Positions 6,272 to 12,540 of a stretch of 13,385 bases of DNA are shown one piece after another. The translations under genes and the position numbers were made by a program. Under the pieces are notes generated by a model. It saw only the letters and a program-made list of their open reading frames with translations. It was not told the DNA's origin and ran no database searches. The stretch's first letter is position 1; every line of letters begins with the position of its first letter. Origin of the DNA: Bacillota bacterium (GTDB lineage Bacteria > Bacillota > Clostridia > Oscillospirales > Acutalibacteraceae); the NCBI GenBank assembly GCA_023415895.1, contig JAEZJA010000019.1, forward strand, positions 1 through 13,385. The letters run 5' to 3'.

Positions 6272-6498
6272 TTATGTCAGGGCAAACAAATTGGTGGTTG
6301 ACGTACCGAGCGAGGTCATAACACCTGAGAACCAAGTTTTCATCTCGGGTAAAAATATGACCGTCAGGATCACGACAGCGACGATGATCAGACCGATTAC
6401 CGCCACAAACTCCGATGATCCAGCGGATCCTCCATCAGCTCACGCAGACGGCAGCCAGCGTATCCGGCAGCTCCCTGAGCTTTTTGCATTGATATCAA
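6272..6498 (-). pseudogene. Flp-type pilin-like small membrane protein, frameshifted
   Basis: A minus-strand TTG at 6498 has GGAGG exactly 7 nt upstream. Its frame encodes MISMQKAQGAAGYAGCRLRE and continues for 33 codons to a stop at 6397. An overlapping second frame (open 6439-6272, 55 residues) then gives AGSSEFVAVIGLII, a long hydrophobic helix and a short polar tail ending LFALT. Joining the frames near 6420-6431 gives one coherent protein of about 75 residues: a basic head, an EF dipeptide before a single membrane helix, and a tail. This is the plan of Flp/Tad-type pilins. A single-base deletion is the simplest explanation. An AAGGAG ribosome site after the stop has no gene behind it. 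The family assignment is an inference from architecture. Confidence 0.5.
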
Positions 6499-6531
6499 AT
6501 TTTCGCCTCCTATTCCTGGTATGCAGCTGCG

Positions 6532-6579
6532 TTACATAGCGGGGTGTCGTCTCACCTTTTTAAGAACTGAACGCTTCAT
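6532..6579 (-). CDS. Possible 15-residue basic peptide ORF
   Basis: ATG at 6579 is preceded by GAGGG at 6 nt and encodes MKRSVLKKVRRHPAM before a stop, 33 nt before the TTG of the Flp-like gene. The ribosome site is well placed. It could be a leader peptide, or the broken start of a pilus gene. Only the start context supports it. Confidence 0.3.
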   Translation of the reverse strand: MKRSVLKKVRRHPAM

Positions 6580-6598
6580 TTTTCACCCTCATTCTGTT

Positions 6599-6625
6599 AA
6601 AAACTGCAACTGAGTTTCAGTTTTT
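6599..6625. repeat. 27-bp near-perfect palindrome (hairpin)
   Basis: AAAAACTG (6599-6606) and CAGTTTTT (6618-6625) pair perfectly, with inner AACT/AGTT pairing and one C/T mismatch. T5 runs end both strands, so it can act as a terminator in either direction. It lies just upstream of the ribosome site of the 15-codon ORF. Confidence 0.55.
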
Positions 6626-6712
6626 GGGGCTTTTGGGTAAAAAATTGGAGATTTTGGCTGATAGATCTGACCTTTATATGTCTCCTATAAAACCGCAACA
6701 GTTTTGATATAC

Positions 6713-6748
6713 AAAAACACCTCAGCGATAATTTTCATCACTGAGGTG
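6713..6748 (-). terminator. Terminator of the 134-residue membrane protein gene
   Basis: CACCTCAG (6718-6725) and CTGAGGTG (6741-6748) are exact inverses. With a U-G wobble the stem extends to 12 bp. On the minus strand T5 (6717-6713) follows. It lies 41 nt after the gene's stop. Confidence 0.8.
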
Positions 6749-6788
6749 CCCTCATGCAGTAAATTTATTATCTGCTGTTTGTGTATAG

Positions 6789-7193
6789 CTATTTCCATAT
6801 GCCTAATTTTACTGATAAAAAAATAATAATAAATATAAAGAATAATAGACCTACACCGATTATGCTTATTTTGCCAACTGCTTTTTGCTCTTCAGACAAT
6901 TCTCCTTTGTGCCACCTTTTCCATCCTACATAGTAAACGGAGACTATCATAACAACAAAAAGAGGTAACAATAAAACGGTTACAATGTTTGTAATTTGAT
7001 GATTGGGTGCGAATTCATTAAGGCATCTTATTAATATGCAATCAACATTTGCAATACAAAATGTTATGCACAAAAATATCATTCCACTATTATTATGTCT
7101 GTTTCGAACAGTATATATAAGCAAACCTATAAATATTATTGACATAATTAAAATAAATACTGTAAGTGGAATTTTCATTACAAAATTAATCAT
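6789..7193 (-). CDS. Small four-helix membrane protein, unknown function
   Basis: I do not recognise this 134-residue protein. It has four predicted membrane helices (about 9-29, 36-56, 68-90 and 108-129), a charged loop between helices 3 and 4 (WKRWHKGELSEEQKAVGK) and a short LGIWK end. ATG at 7193 has a modest GGGTG site about 5 nt upstream. The gene is strongly AT-rich compared with lexA or yqfD, suggesting transfer. It follows a glycine-rich gene fragment and other small orphan genes on the same strand, which is where immunity proteins of toxin loci are often found. That role is only a possibility. Confidence 0.7.
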   Translation of the reverse strand: MINFVMKIPLTVFILIMSIIFIGLLIYTVRNRHNNSGMIFLCITFCIANVDCILIRCLNEFAPNHQITNIVTVLLLPLFVVMIVSVYYVGWKRWHKGELSEEQKAVGKISIIGVGLLFFIFIIIFLSVKLGIWK

Positions 7194-7218
7194 CTTAGCA
7201 CCCTATTTAACACCCGAT

Positions 7219-7374
7219 CTATTGTTTTTTTATATGATTATTTCCAATTAATGCCACTACGTCCGCGATAACCAAAAGACCGTCAGCAACCCAACCTGGG
7301 CCAGGCACAAAAGCTGCAATTGCGCAACCAGCGGTAAACGTCGCTGGACTTACCCCTACTGATACAGTTGTTGC
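7219..7374 (-). pseudogene. Glycine-rich hydrophobic C-terminal gene fragment
   Basis: A 51-residue open stretch lies between an in-frame stop (7377-7375) and a stop at 7219, with no start codon or ribosome site. It reads SVGVSPATFTAGCAIAAFVP and then GPGWVADGLLVIADVVALIG, ending NNHIKKQ. The Gly/Ala/Val-rich composition and higher GC than its surroundings suggest the end of a larger protein, possibly a secreted toxin-like or membrane-active one. It was not recognised. It ends 26 nt before the start of the 134-residue membrane protein. Confidence 0.4.
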
Positions 7375-7463
7375 TTAGCAAAGTCTGGTGTAAATCACAT
7401 AATAACGCCAGTAAACAAACAATAAAATGGTTTGGTAACACCGGCTAAATGTAACACAGCAAG

Positions 7464-7934
7464 TTACAAAGCCATTTTCAATCTTTTCAACACCTTTTTC
7501 TGCACAATAATGTGTGGATTCTTGCATACAGATATTGTTACCACATCTCTCCATGCCTTTTGATAATCAATATAATTAAAGTCAACATAAATAATCCCGC
7601 ATTGAGCTTTAATGAGCAGCATCTCACTCATCGGAATTAGCTTTGTACCACTATAAACGATAGACTGAATTTTGTCAAAATCGAAAGCGGTGCATATTTT
7701 ATTCTCACGGTTAATAATCTTATCGCCAATTTCTAAAGTCTGACTGTATTGTGGCTTAATCTTATTTATAGTAATTATTAAATATGTTACACTGAATATA
7801 ACAAGCACCATGTTTGCGGAATATGAGTTTCTTGTTATTGCAGAGTATAGAAAATAAGCTATGCCCCCGAGAAATAGCAAGCAACAGCAAATAACTAATG
7901 CAGTTACTTTATATTTGCTTTTTTTATATATCAT
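7464..7934 (-). CDS. Two-helix membrane protein with cytoplasmic domain, unknown function
   Basis: The protein has 156 residues: two membrane helices (about 10-31 and 41-58) followed by a soluble region of about 95 residues rich in beta-prone stretches (SQTLEIGDKIINRENKI, SGTKLIPMSEMLLIKAQCG). This layout resembles small bacterial PH-like/DUF membrane proteins, but no family is assigned. GGTGG lies 7 nt before the ATG at 7934, and the ATG overlaps the stop of the upstream fragment (ATGA), indicating it was once the second gene of a coupled pair. It is very AT-rich. No terminator is seen right after it. Confidence 0.65.
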   Translation of the reverse strand: MIYKKSKYKVTALVICCCLLFLGGIAYFLYSAITRNSYSANMVLVIFSVTYLIITINKIKPQYSQTLEIGDKIINRENKICTAFDFDKIQSIVYSGTKLIPMSEMLLIKAQCGIIYVDFNYIDYQKAWRDVVTISVCKNPHIIVQKKVLKRLKMAL

Positions 7935-8233
7935 TTCAATCCCACCGTAATAAAATCATGTAACGGCTTACTGGTGTAGCAGGAAAATCTCTGAATATTG
8001 TGATTTTCACATAATAGTTGATGTACTTCTGCAATATCTGACCGGCAATTCCGGAACGGAACTGAGGATAAAGAAATCATCTGCAATCGCTTCTTTCGGT
8101 ATAACAATTCGGCTACTCCGTACTCATATTTGGCTGTCATAGCGAGGTCAAGCGCTGATTGTTCATCAAAAATGACTTTCTCTTTATTGTGTGTGAATAC
8201 CGTCTGCGTTGTATCTACACGATACAGTATACA
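7931..8233 (-). pseudogene. Ankyrin-repeat-like protein fragment
   Basis: A 100-codon open stretch has no start codon with a ribosome site and begins right after an in-frame stop (8236-8234). It contains QSALDLAMTAKYEYGVAELL, which fits the ankyrin consensus (xTALxLAxxxGxxxxVxxLL), and a weaker second unit, SDIAEVHQLLCENHN. An internal ATG at 8140 lacks a ribosome site. The stop overlaps the ATG of the next gene by 4 nt, showing that the 3' end is genuine. This is most likely the C-terminus of a truncated ankyrin-repeat gene. The family call is by eye. Confidence 0.45.
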
Positions 8234-8351
8234 TCAATATGGAAAATATTACAATATATTTACCGGTATTCCATGGTGTGGGGGTCTGCACACGAACGGC
8301 CATAGAGTGCTTGCTATAGTCCTAAACTGAGTTTCGATTTGTAGGTAAAAG

Positions 8352-8383
8352 AAAACCGCCGTTTCGAAAAACAGCGGTTTTTT
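8352..8383. terminator. Bidirectional terminator after the lipoprotein gene
   Basis: AAAACCGC (8352-8359) pairs with GCGGTTTT, with an inner GTTT/AAAC stem around loop CGAA. The plus strand has T6 and the minus strand has TTTTCTTTT. It lies about 50 nt after the lipoprotein stop on the minus strand. Confidence 0.75.
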
Positions 8384-8435
8384 AAATATGAAATATGAGT
8401 ATGCCTCTGCCATCGCAGCATAGGGTGGATACCAT

Positions 8436-9071
8436 CTATAACGGTTTAAAAGACTGAATAATGGATTCGATATCGTTTTCCATTTGTTGTGCTTTGTCGT
8501 AGTCTCTCTGAACCTTGGCCATTTCATCTGTTGATAAATCTCTTTGACCTTCCGGATTCAAATAATCAATAGGATAGTCGGTTTGCCTGAATTTATAATA
8601 ATTCATTCCTTTGACAGACCCTATTTTCTGCACCGCGGCGATTCCGCCGCCGCGAGCTTCCTTGTATTCTTCTGTACATATGTAAAACAAGGGTATGGGT
8701 CTATCATTGCTGATTTCGTCGTAGTCATGACTGAGATTACTTTCTCCATAAAAACTAATACGGAGGCATTGAAAATTCCCGCTATCGGTATACTTGTTAT
8801 TTACCCATTCGATAACATAGTAATTTCTCCAACTCTCCGGAAACACCAATTGAAATCCGAACGGCTCGATGGGATAGACCCCTCCCCGAAGAGGTTCCAC
8901 CATACGCACACTTGTCGAACTTGTTTGGCTGATTGATTCAAGAGAGGAAGCGGAACTTATTAAGCAATTATTCAATTCTTCTTCTGCGGGATTTGTCGGA
9001 AAACAGGATGGCATTAGAAGAAGCATTGACAACATGCCTATTATACAAAGGAGCCGTTGATTGGGAACCAT
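8436..9071 (-). CDS. Putative lipoprotein of unknown function
   Basis: The protein has 211 residues. A basic start and hydrophobic helix end at LLLMPSC, placing the lipid-modified cysteine at residue 23; Pro at -2 makes the lipobox imperfect. A Ser/Thr-rich spacer (about 38-56) precedes a globular part containing FGFQLVFPESWRNYYVIEW, a pattern seen in clostridial lipoproteins of unknown role, and the protein ends with a charged helical tail (about 178-208). AGGTGATAAA directly precedes the ATG. The gene stands alone between two strong terminators. It would sit on the outer face of the membrane. Confidence 0.8.
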   Translation of the reverse strand: MVPNQRLLCIIGMLSMLLLMPSCFPTNPAEEELNNCLISSASSLESISQTSSTSVRMVEPLRGGVYPIEPFGFQLVFPESWRNYYVIEWVNNKYTDSGNFQCLRISFYGESNLSHDYDEISNDRPIPLFYICTEEYKEARGGGIAAVQKIGSVKGMNYYKFRQTDYPIDYLNPEGQRDLSTDEMAKVQRDYDKAQQMENDIESIIQSFKPL

Positions 9072-9175
9072 TTTATCACCTACGCAATATCGAATTGATA
9101 GAAATGGCTTGCAATTTGTTCATAGAAGGATGCCCACCATTGGCGATGTGTTGAAAGAGTAAATGATACGACTGC

Positions 9176-9221
9176 AAAAAAGTACCGCTGTTCAACATGC
9201 GTTGTGTGGCAGTACTTTTTT
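9176..9221. terminator. Symmetric strong terminator after the ylbJ unit
   Basis: AAAAAAGTAC (9176-9185) and GTACTTTTTT (9212-9221) are exact inverses. The inner arms pair further to a loop ATGC, giving a long hairpin with T6 on both strands. It starts 5 nt after the stop of the four-cysteine protein gene. Confidence 0.85.
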
Positions 9222-9225
9222 CAAT

Positions 9226-9516
9226 CTATTTCGATTCAATTGTGAAATCATCTGCAGAAAACTTCGGGAGCCTGGGCTGACGGAAAGGAATACGCTTAAT
9301 GGGGTCATAGGAAAACTTACGGCAATGGTGATACAAAGGCATAACTCCTTTATGGGGACAAAGAATGGCCTTGCCGTCAGAGGATCGCTTGCCGAAGAGG
9401 CAATGCTCGCAGGTGGCCTGAATATTGTTGCCATACAGTTTTCTCCGCATATCTTCTTCCATCTTCCTTTCTTCCGTCATATCCGACACCATATCTGACA
9501 TATTGTTATTTATCAT
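9226..9516 (-). CDS. Small four-cysteine (putative metal-binding) protein coupled to ylbJ
   Basis: The protein has 96 residues. An acidic N-terminus (about 1-25) is followed by CEHCLFGK (C36, C39), LCPHKGVMP (C53) and HHCRKFSYDPIKRIPFRQP (C65). The C-x2-C-x13-C-x11-C spacing suggests a zinc or iron-sulfur site, with nearby His38, His55, His63 and His64 as other ligands. I believe similar unnamed proteins occur in related Clostridia, but I cannot name a family. The ATG overlaps the ylbJ stop (ATGA), and AGGAGG inside the ylbJ end lies 10 nt upstream, so translation is coupled to ylbJ. A sporulation-linked role is inferred from this coupling only. Confidence 0.82.
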   Translation of the reverse strand: MINNNMSDMVSDMTEERKMEEDMRRKLYGNNIQATCEHCLFGKRSSDGKAILCPHKGVMPLYHHCRKFSYDPIKRIPFRQPRLPKFSADDFTIESK

Positions 9517-10721
9517 AGCATATCCGCCTCCTTTTTACCAGCGCTTTTACTACGAATTTTGACAACACTCGTATTCGACTGGGCAGACACCGTGAGCAAA
9601 AACAGACTGCACAACAGCAGAAGTGCAATGGAGGCGGCGATCGAGGTGGTGTAGGGTTTGATAATCGCCTCACCGAAGGAATTATAAGCATTCAGCGCTA
9701 CCGGCGCGTAGCGGAACAACACCACACTGATGGCGCCGCCCAGCAGGGCGTGAAAAAGCCTGGCGGCGAAGAAACGCCAATCGACCAGTCGGACATCATG
9801 CAATGCGGCGGCAATCTGGCAATGGACGGACAGCCCACCCCACCCGAGCGTCAGTCCCAGCAGCAGCGGTGCGGCCACACCGGTATGGGATGCTTCGATG
9901 CTGCCGCAGCTGACCTCCAGCAGGCAGGGGAAGAGGCAGGACAGCATATCCTGTAAGGTCGGTGACGAGGAGGCGCTGAAAAGCCCAGTCAGCAGACGAT
10001 GGAGGAATGCCGACAGTCCACTGCCGTCTGCGAGGGATAGCAATGCGGCAAACAACAGAATGAACCCGCACATCACCAGTAAAGAGCGGCAGGCGGCGCT
10101 GACCGATTCCACGAAGGCAGAGGCAGGGGAGAGACGTACTTTCGCACGGCGGCTTTCCGCGTCGGTGCGGTCATCGGGCTGTTCCTTGGGTGGACCCGCA
10201 CTCAGTCGCAGAAGGATGCCGAGTATCAGTGACGCAGCTATATGCGCGCCATAGAGCAGTAAGCCGTAAGATAGGCTGCCCAGCATCCCCGCGCCGACAG
10301 CACTGATGACAAAGGCGGGGCCGGCATTTACACAAAACATCAGCATTCGCTTTCCCTGCGCACGAGTAATCGTTCCCTGCCGTACCAGCTCACCAACGGC
10401 GATTCCTCCGGCCGGATAGCCGCCGATCAATCCGATAAAAATACCGGCGGCACAGCAGCCGGGAAGTCCAAACAAAAAGCGGGTCAGCCACTCCAGCCGC
10501 CGCCCTATGGCAACGCTGAGTCCCGATTTGACAATGAATACCGATAAGACCAAAAAGGGAAACAAAGACGGAATGATGATCGATGAACAGACTGAAAGCC
10601 CCCGGCTGATACCTGCGGCAGTCGCATTGGGCCACGCCAGCAGCATCCAGCCGGCTATGACGCAGACGATCAGCAGACACAGGGTGACAATCGAGGACTT
10701 TCGCACGGATTTGACAAACAT
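9513..10721 (-). CDS. ylbJ: YlbJ, sporulation integral membrane protein
   Basis: The protein has 402 residues and many membrane helices. Family landmarks are the N-terminal IIIPSLFPFLVLSVFIVKSG, then GLIGGYPAGGIAVGELV, and FCVNAGPAFVISAVGAGMLG; the fold belongs to the nucleoside-recognition/Gate-domain membrane family. A charged cytoplasmic loop (GPPKEQPDDRTDAESRRAK) divides it. In B. subtilis ylbJ is SigE-controlled and needed for proper spore formation. ATG at 10721 is preferred over a TTG two codons earlier, because AAGGAAGG is 7 nt from the ATG and almost touches the TTG. It is divergent from yqfC and heads a two-gene unit with the four-cysteine protein. Confidence 0.92.
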   Translation of the reverse strand: MFVKSVRKSSIVTLCLLIVCVIAGWMLLAWPNATAAGISRGLSVCSSIIIPSLFPFLVLSVFIVKSGLSVAIGRRLEWLTRFLFGLPGCCAAGIFIGLIGGYPAGGIAVGELVRQGTITRAQGKRMLMFCVNAGPAFVISAVGAGMLGSLSYGLLLYGAHIAASLILGILLRLSAGPPKEQPDDRTDAESRRAKVRLSPASAFVESVSAACRSLLVMCGFILLFAALLSLADGSGLSAFLHRLLTGLFSASSSPTLQDMLSCLFPCLLEVSCGSIEASHTGVAAPLLLGLTLGWGGLSVHCQIAAALHDVRLVDWRFFAARLFHALLGGAISVVLFRYAPVALNAYNSFGEAIIKPYTTSIAASIALLLLCSLFLLTVSAQSNTSVVKIRSKSAGKKEADML

Positions 10722-10826
10722 CGACAATCCTTCCTTTCACGCAAATGCGGGGCTGCTCGACCGGGCAGAAGCAATCGGGTATGCTATTTTCTATTCGCCT
10801 TTACAAAAGACTATGCTTGTCCTGCC

Positions 10827-10855
10827 GCATTAATGTTTTTTCTATCGCATATTTT
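10827..10855 (+). promoter_or_regulatory. Possible SigE-type promoter of yqfCD
   Basis: CATATTTT (10848-10855) resembles a SigE -10, and GCATTAA (10827-10833) lies 14 nt upstream as a partial -35. Known SigE control of yqfCD in B. subtilis makes this plausible, but the match is weak. The 169-nt gap between ylbJ and yqfC holds no other clear site. Confidence 0.3.
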
Positions 10856-10890
10856 TATTGACCGAGCTTTTTGCAGGAAAGGACAGGACT

Positions 10891-11211
10891 ATGAGAACGA
10901 ATGCAGCCAAACGTAGAAAAAGCAGACAGAGTACCCCTGTGCGATCCCAGCGCATTCCCGAACGCGTGGAGCGAGCACTGGAACTGCCCATCGGTACGCT
11001 GACACAGGCGGCGCGTGTGGAATTGTCGGGCAACCGCCGGGCGGTCATTGAGGGCTGCCTGGGTATTGTGGAATATGCGGACGACACGATACGTCTGAAT
11101 ACAGGCAGCGGGCAGATGCGCTTTACCGGCCGCAGCCTGAGCCTTAGCTGTCTGACGCAGGACAGCGCTGTGATTGAAGGGCACCTTCTTTCGATCGAAT
11201 TTCTGTCTTAA
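10891..11211 (+). CDS. yqfC: YqfC, sporulation protein
   Basis: The protein has 106 residues: a basic N-terminus, then the YqfC/YabP-type beta-rich core (LELPIGTLTQAARVELSGN, VIEGCLGIVEYADDTIRLN, GQMRFTGRSLSL), ending HLLSIEFLS. YqfC is usually about 95 residues and is made in the mother cell under SigE; it partners YqfD. ATG at 10891 is chosen because AAAGGA lies 8 nt upstream; an in-frame TTG at 10858 has no ribosome site. It is followed after 44 nt by yqfD, forming the conserved yqfCD pair. Confidence 0.9.
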   Translation: MRTNAAKRRKSRQSTPVRSQRIPERVERALELPIGTLTQAARVELSGNRRAVIEGCLGIVEYADDTIRLNTGSGQMRFTGRSLSLSCLTQDSAVIEGHLLSIEFLS

Positions 11212-11255
11212 CAGCAGGCCTGAAAAGGGGAATATGCAGATAAGGTGGTCATACC

Positions 11256-12440
11256 ATGTTCTTGATCCGCATTTTGCGATGGCTCTTTGGCTGGATCCGG
11301 CTGGAGGCAGAAGGAGGATTCCCCGAACGGCTGCTCAATTTGGCAGCACGGGAGGATATTGATTTATGGGGCATCCGTCGTCGGGACATTACCCTGTCTG
11401 CCTGCTGTCCGGCACGGCAATACCGACGTCTGCGCTCGCCCGCCCGCCGCGCGGGAATGCGTATGCATGTGACCGAACGACATGGTTCACCCTTTTTCAT
11501 TCATCGCTATCGTGCTCGTTCGGGCTTGTTGGTGGGACTGGTGATTTCTGTGCTGCTGCTGCGTTTTCTTTCCTCCCGCGTGTGGGTCATCGAGGTACGG
11601 GGCAATGAAAAAGTGGACAGCGAAACGATCGCGAAGGTCATGGAAGGCTATGGCGTGCGAGAAGGAGCCGATCTGTCCCATTTGGATATCAATGCACTCC
11701 AAATAGATGCGATGAACAAGCTGCCCGATCTTAGCTGGTGCGTTGTCAATCTTCAGGGGAGTATTGCCTACATCGAAGTAACCGAGCGCGTACCCAAGCC
11801 CGAAATCAACACCACGCAAGTGCCCTCCAACATCAAATCCACTGCGGACGGGCGCATTCTGTCGGTCGAGGTGTATTCGGGGCAGGCAATGGTCAAAACA
11901 GGGGATGCCGTGGTCAAAGGCATGCTTCTGGTCAGCGGAGTGGTGGAAAGTAAGGTGGGGGCTGTGCTGCAGCGCTCCCAGGCAAAAATTCTTGCTCAGA
12001 CAACGCATACGCTGGAGGTTACTCTGCCGTTGACTGAAACAAAGATGTTGCCCACAGGACGGGTCATTACACGCCCCTCCCTGCATTTTTTCTCTCTGGA
12101 TATGCCGTGGTATACGGACGGGCCGATTGACGGCGAATACACACTGGTTTCTGAGAAAAACAGGCTGCAGGCCAATGGTATCCATCTTCCCCTTGGGATC
12201 AGCTTCGACCGTTATGTGCTTTTGGCCCCCACCGAGGTAATCCATACCCAGGAGGAGGCGTATACGCTGACAATGGAAGCCTTGGGGGATAAGCTCAACA
12301 GTGAGCTCAAAGGAGCGGAAATTACCGCTTCGGATATTAAAGGCGAGGTGCGTGACGGCGTTTATGTACTGACCGGCAATTATACCTGTGTTGAAAACAT
12401 CTGCGCCGAAGAACCGCTGCTCTTCGGCGGTTCACAATAG
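11256..12440 (+). CDS. yqfD: YqfD, sporulation stage IV membrane protein
   Basis: The protein has 394 residues, matching the family length. An N-terminal cytoplasmic part (about 1-88, with the characteristic GGFPERLLNLAAREDIDLWG) is followed by one membrane helix (about 89-106) and a long extracytoplasmic part. That part starts with VWVIEVRGNEKVDSETIAKV, an FtsQ/POTRA-like stretch, and goes on with IAYIEVTERVPKPEI. The family is needed for sporulation; the exact function is unclear. AAGGTGG is about 7 nt before the ATG. In most Bacillota yqfD is followed by phoH and ybeY; here the operon ends after yqfD at a strong hairpin. Two mutually exclusive inverted repeats occupy the last codons. Confidence 0.94.
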   Translation: MFLIRILRWLFGWIRLEAEGGFPERLLNLAAREDIDLWGIRRRDITLSACCPARQYRRLRSPARRAGMRMHVTERHGSPFFIHRYRARSGLLVGLVISVLLLRFLSSRVWVIEVRGNEKVDSETIAKVMEGYGVREGADLSHLDINALQIDAMNKLPDLSWCVVNLQGSIAYIEVTERVPKPEINTTQVPSNIKSTADGRILSVEVYSGQAMVKTGDAVVKGMLLVSGVVESKVGAVLQRSQAKILAQTTHTLEVTLPLTETKMLPTGRVITRPSLHFFSLDMPWYTDGPIDGEYTLVSEKNRLQANGIHLPLGISFDRYVLLAPTEVIHTQEEAYTLTMEALGDKLNSELKGAEITASDIKGEVRDGVYVLTGNYTCVENICAEEPLLFGGSQ

Positions 12441-12453
12441 CGTTTACAGTGCA

Positions 12454-12505
12454 ACACAAAGCGAGAAAGGGCTGATGTTCGAATCAACCCTTTCTCGCTT
12501 TGTGT
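12454..12505. terminator. Bidirectional terminator between yqfD and gltA
   Basis: The arms 12454-12471 and 12488-12505 are exact 18-nt inverses (core GCGAGAAAGGG/CCCTTTCTCGC), with an inner TGAT/ATCA pair around a 6-nt loop. It sits between converging genes. The T-tracts are poor on both sides, so it may act mainly as a stable 3' end. Confidence 0.75.
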
Positions 12506-12540
12506 GTTGCTTATTGGTTTTCCTCAGGACGAATGCGGGC

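Noticed and set aside
6267..6539. 90-codon plus-strand open frame
   Set aside because: It is antisense to the Flp-like remnant, whose start and hydrophobic helix make better sense.
8544..8936. 130-codon plus-strand open frame
   Set aside because: Antisense to the lipoprotein gene; no ribosome site.
9086..9114. TTGCAA-N17-GATATT as the lipoprotein promoter
   Set aside because: Only 4/6 matches in each box, and transcription would start inside or at the ribosome site.
11487..12245. 252-codon minus-strand open frame inside yqfD
   Set aside because: Antisense shadow of a well-recognised gene, rich in His/Gln/Arg as expected of antisense frames.
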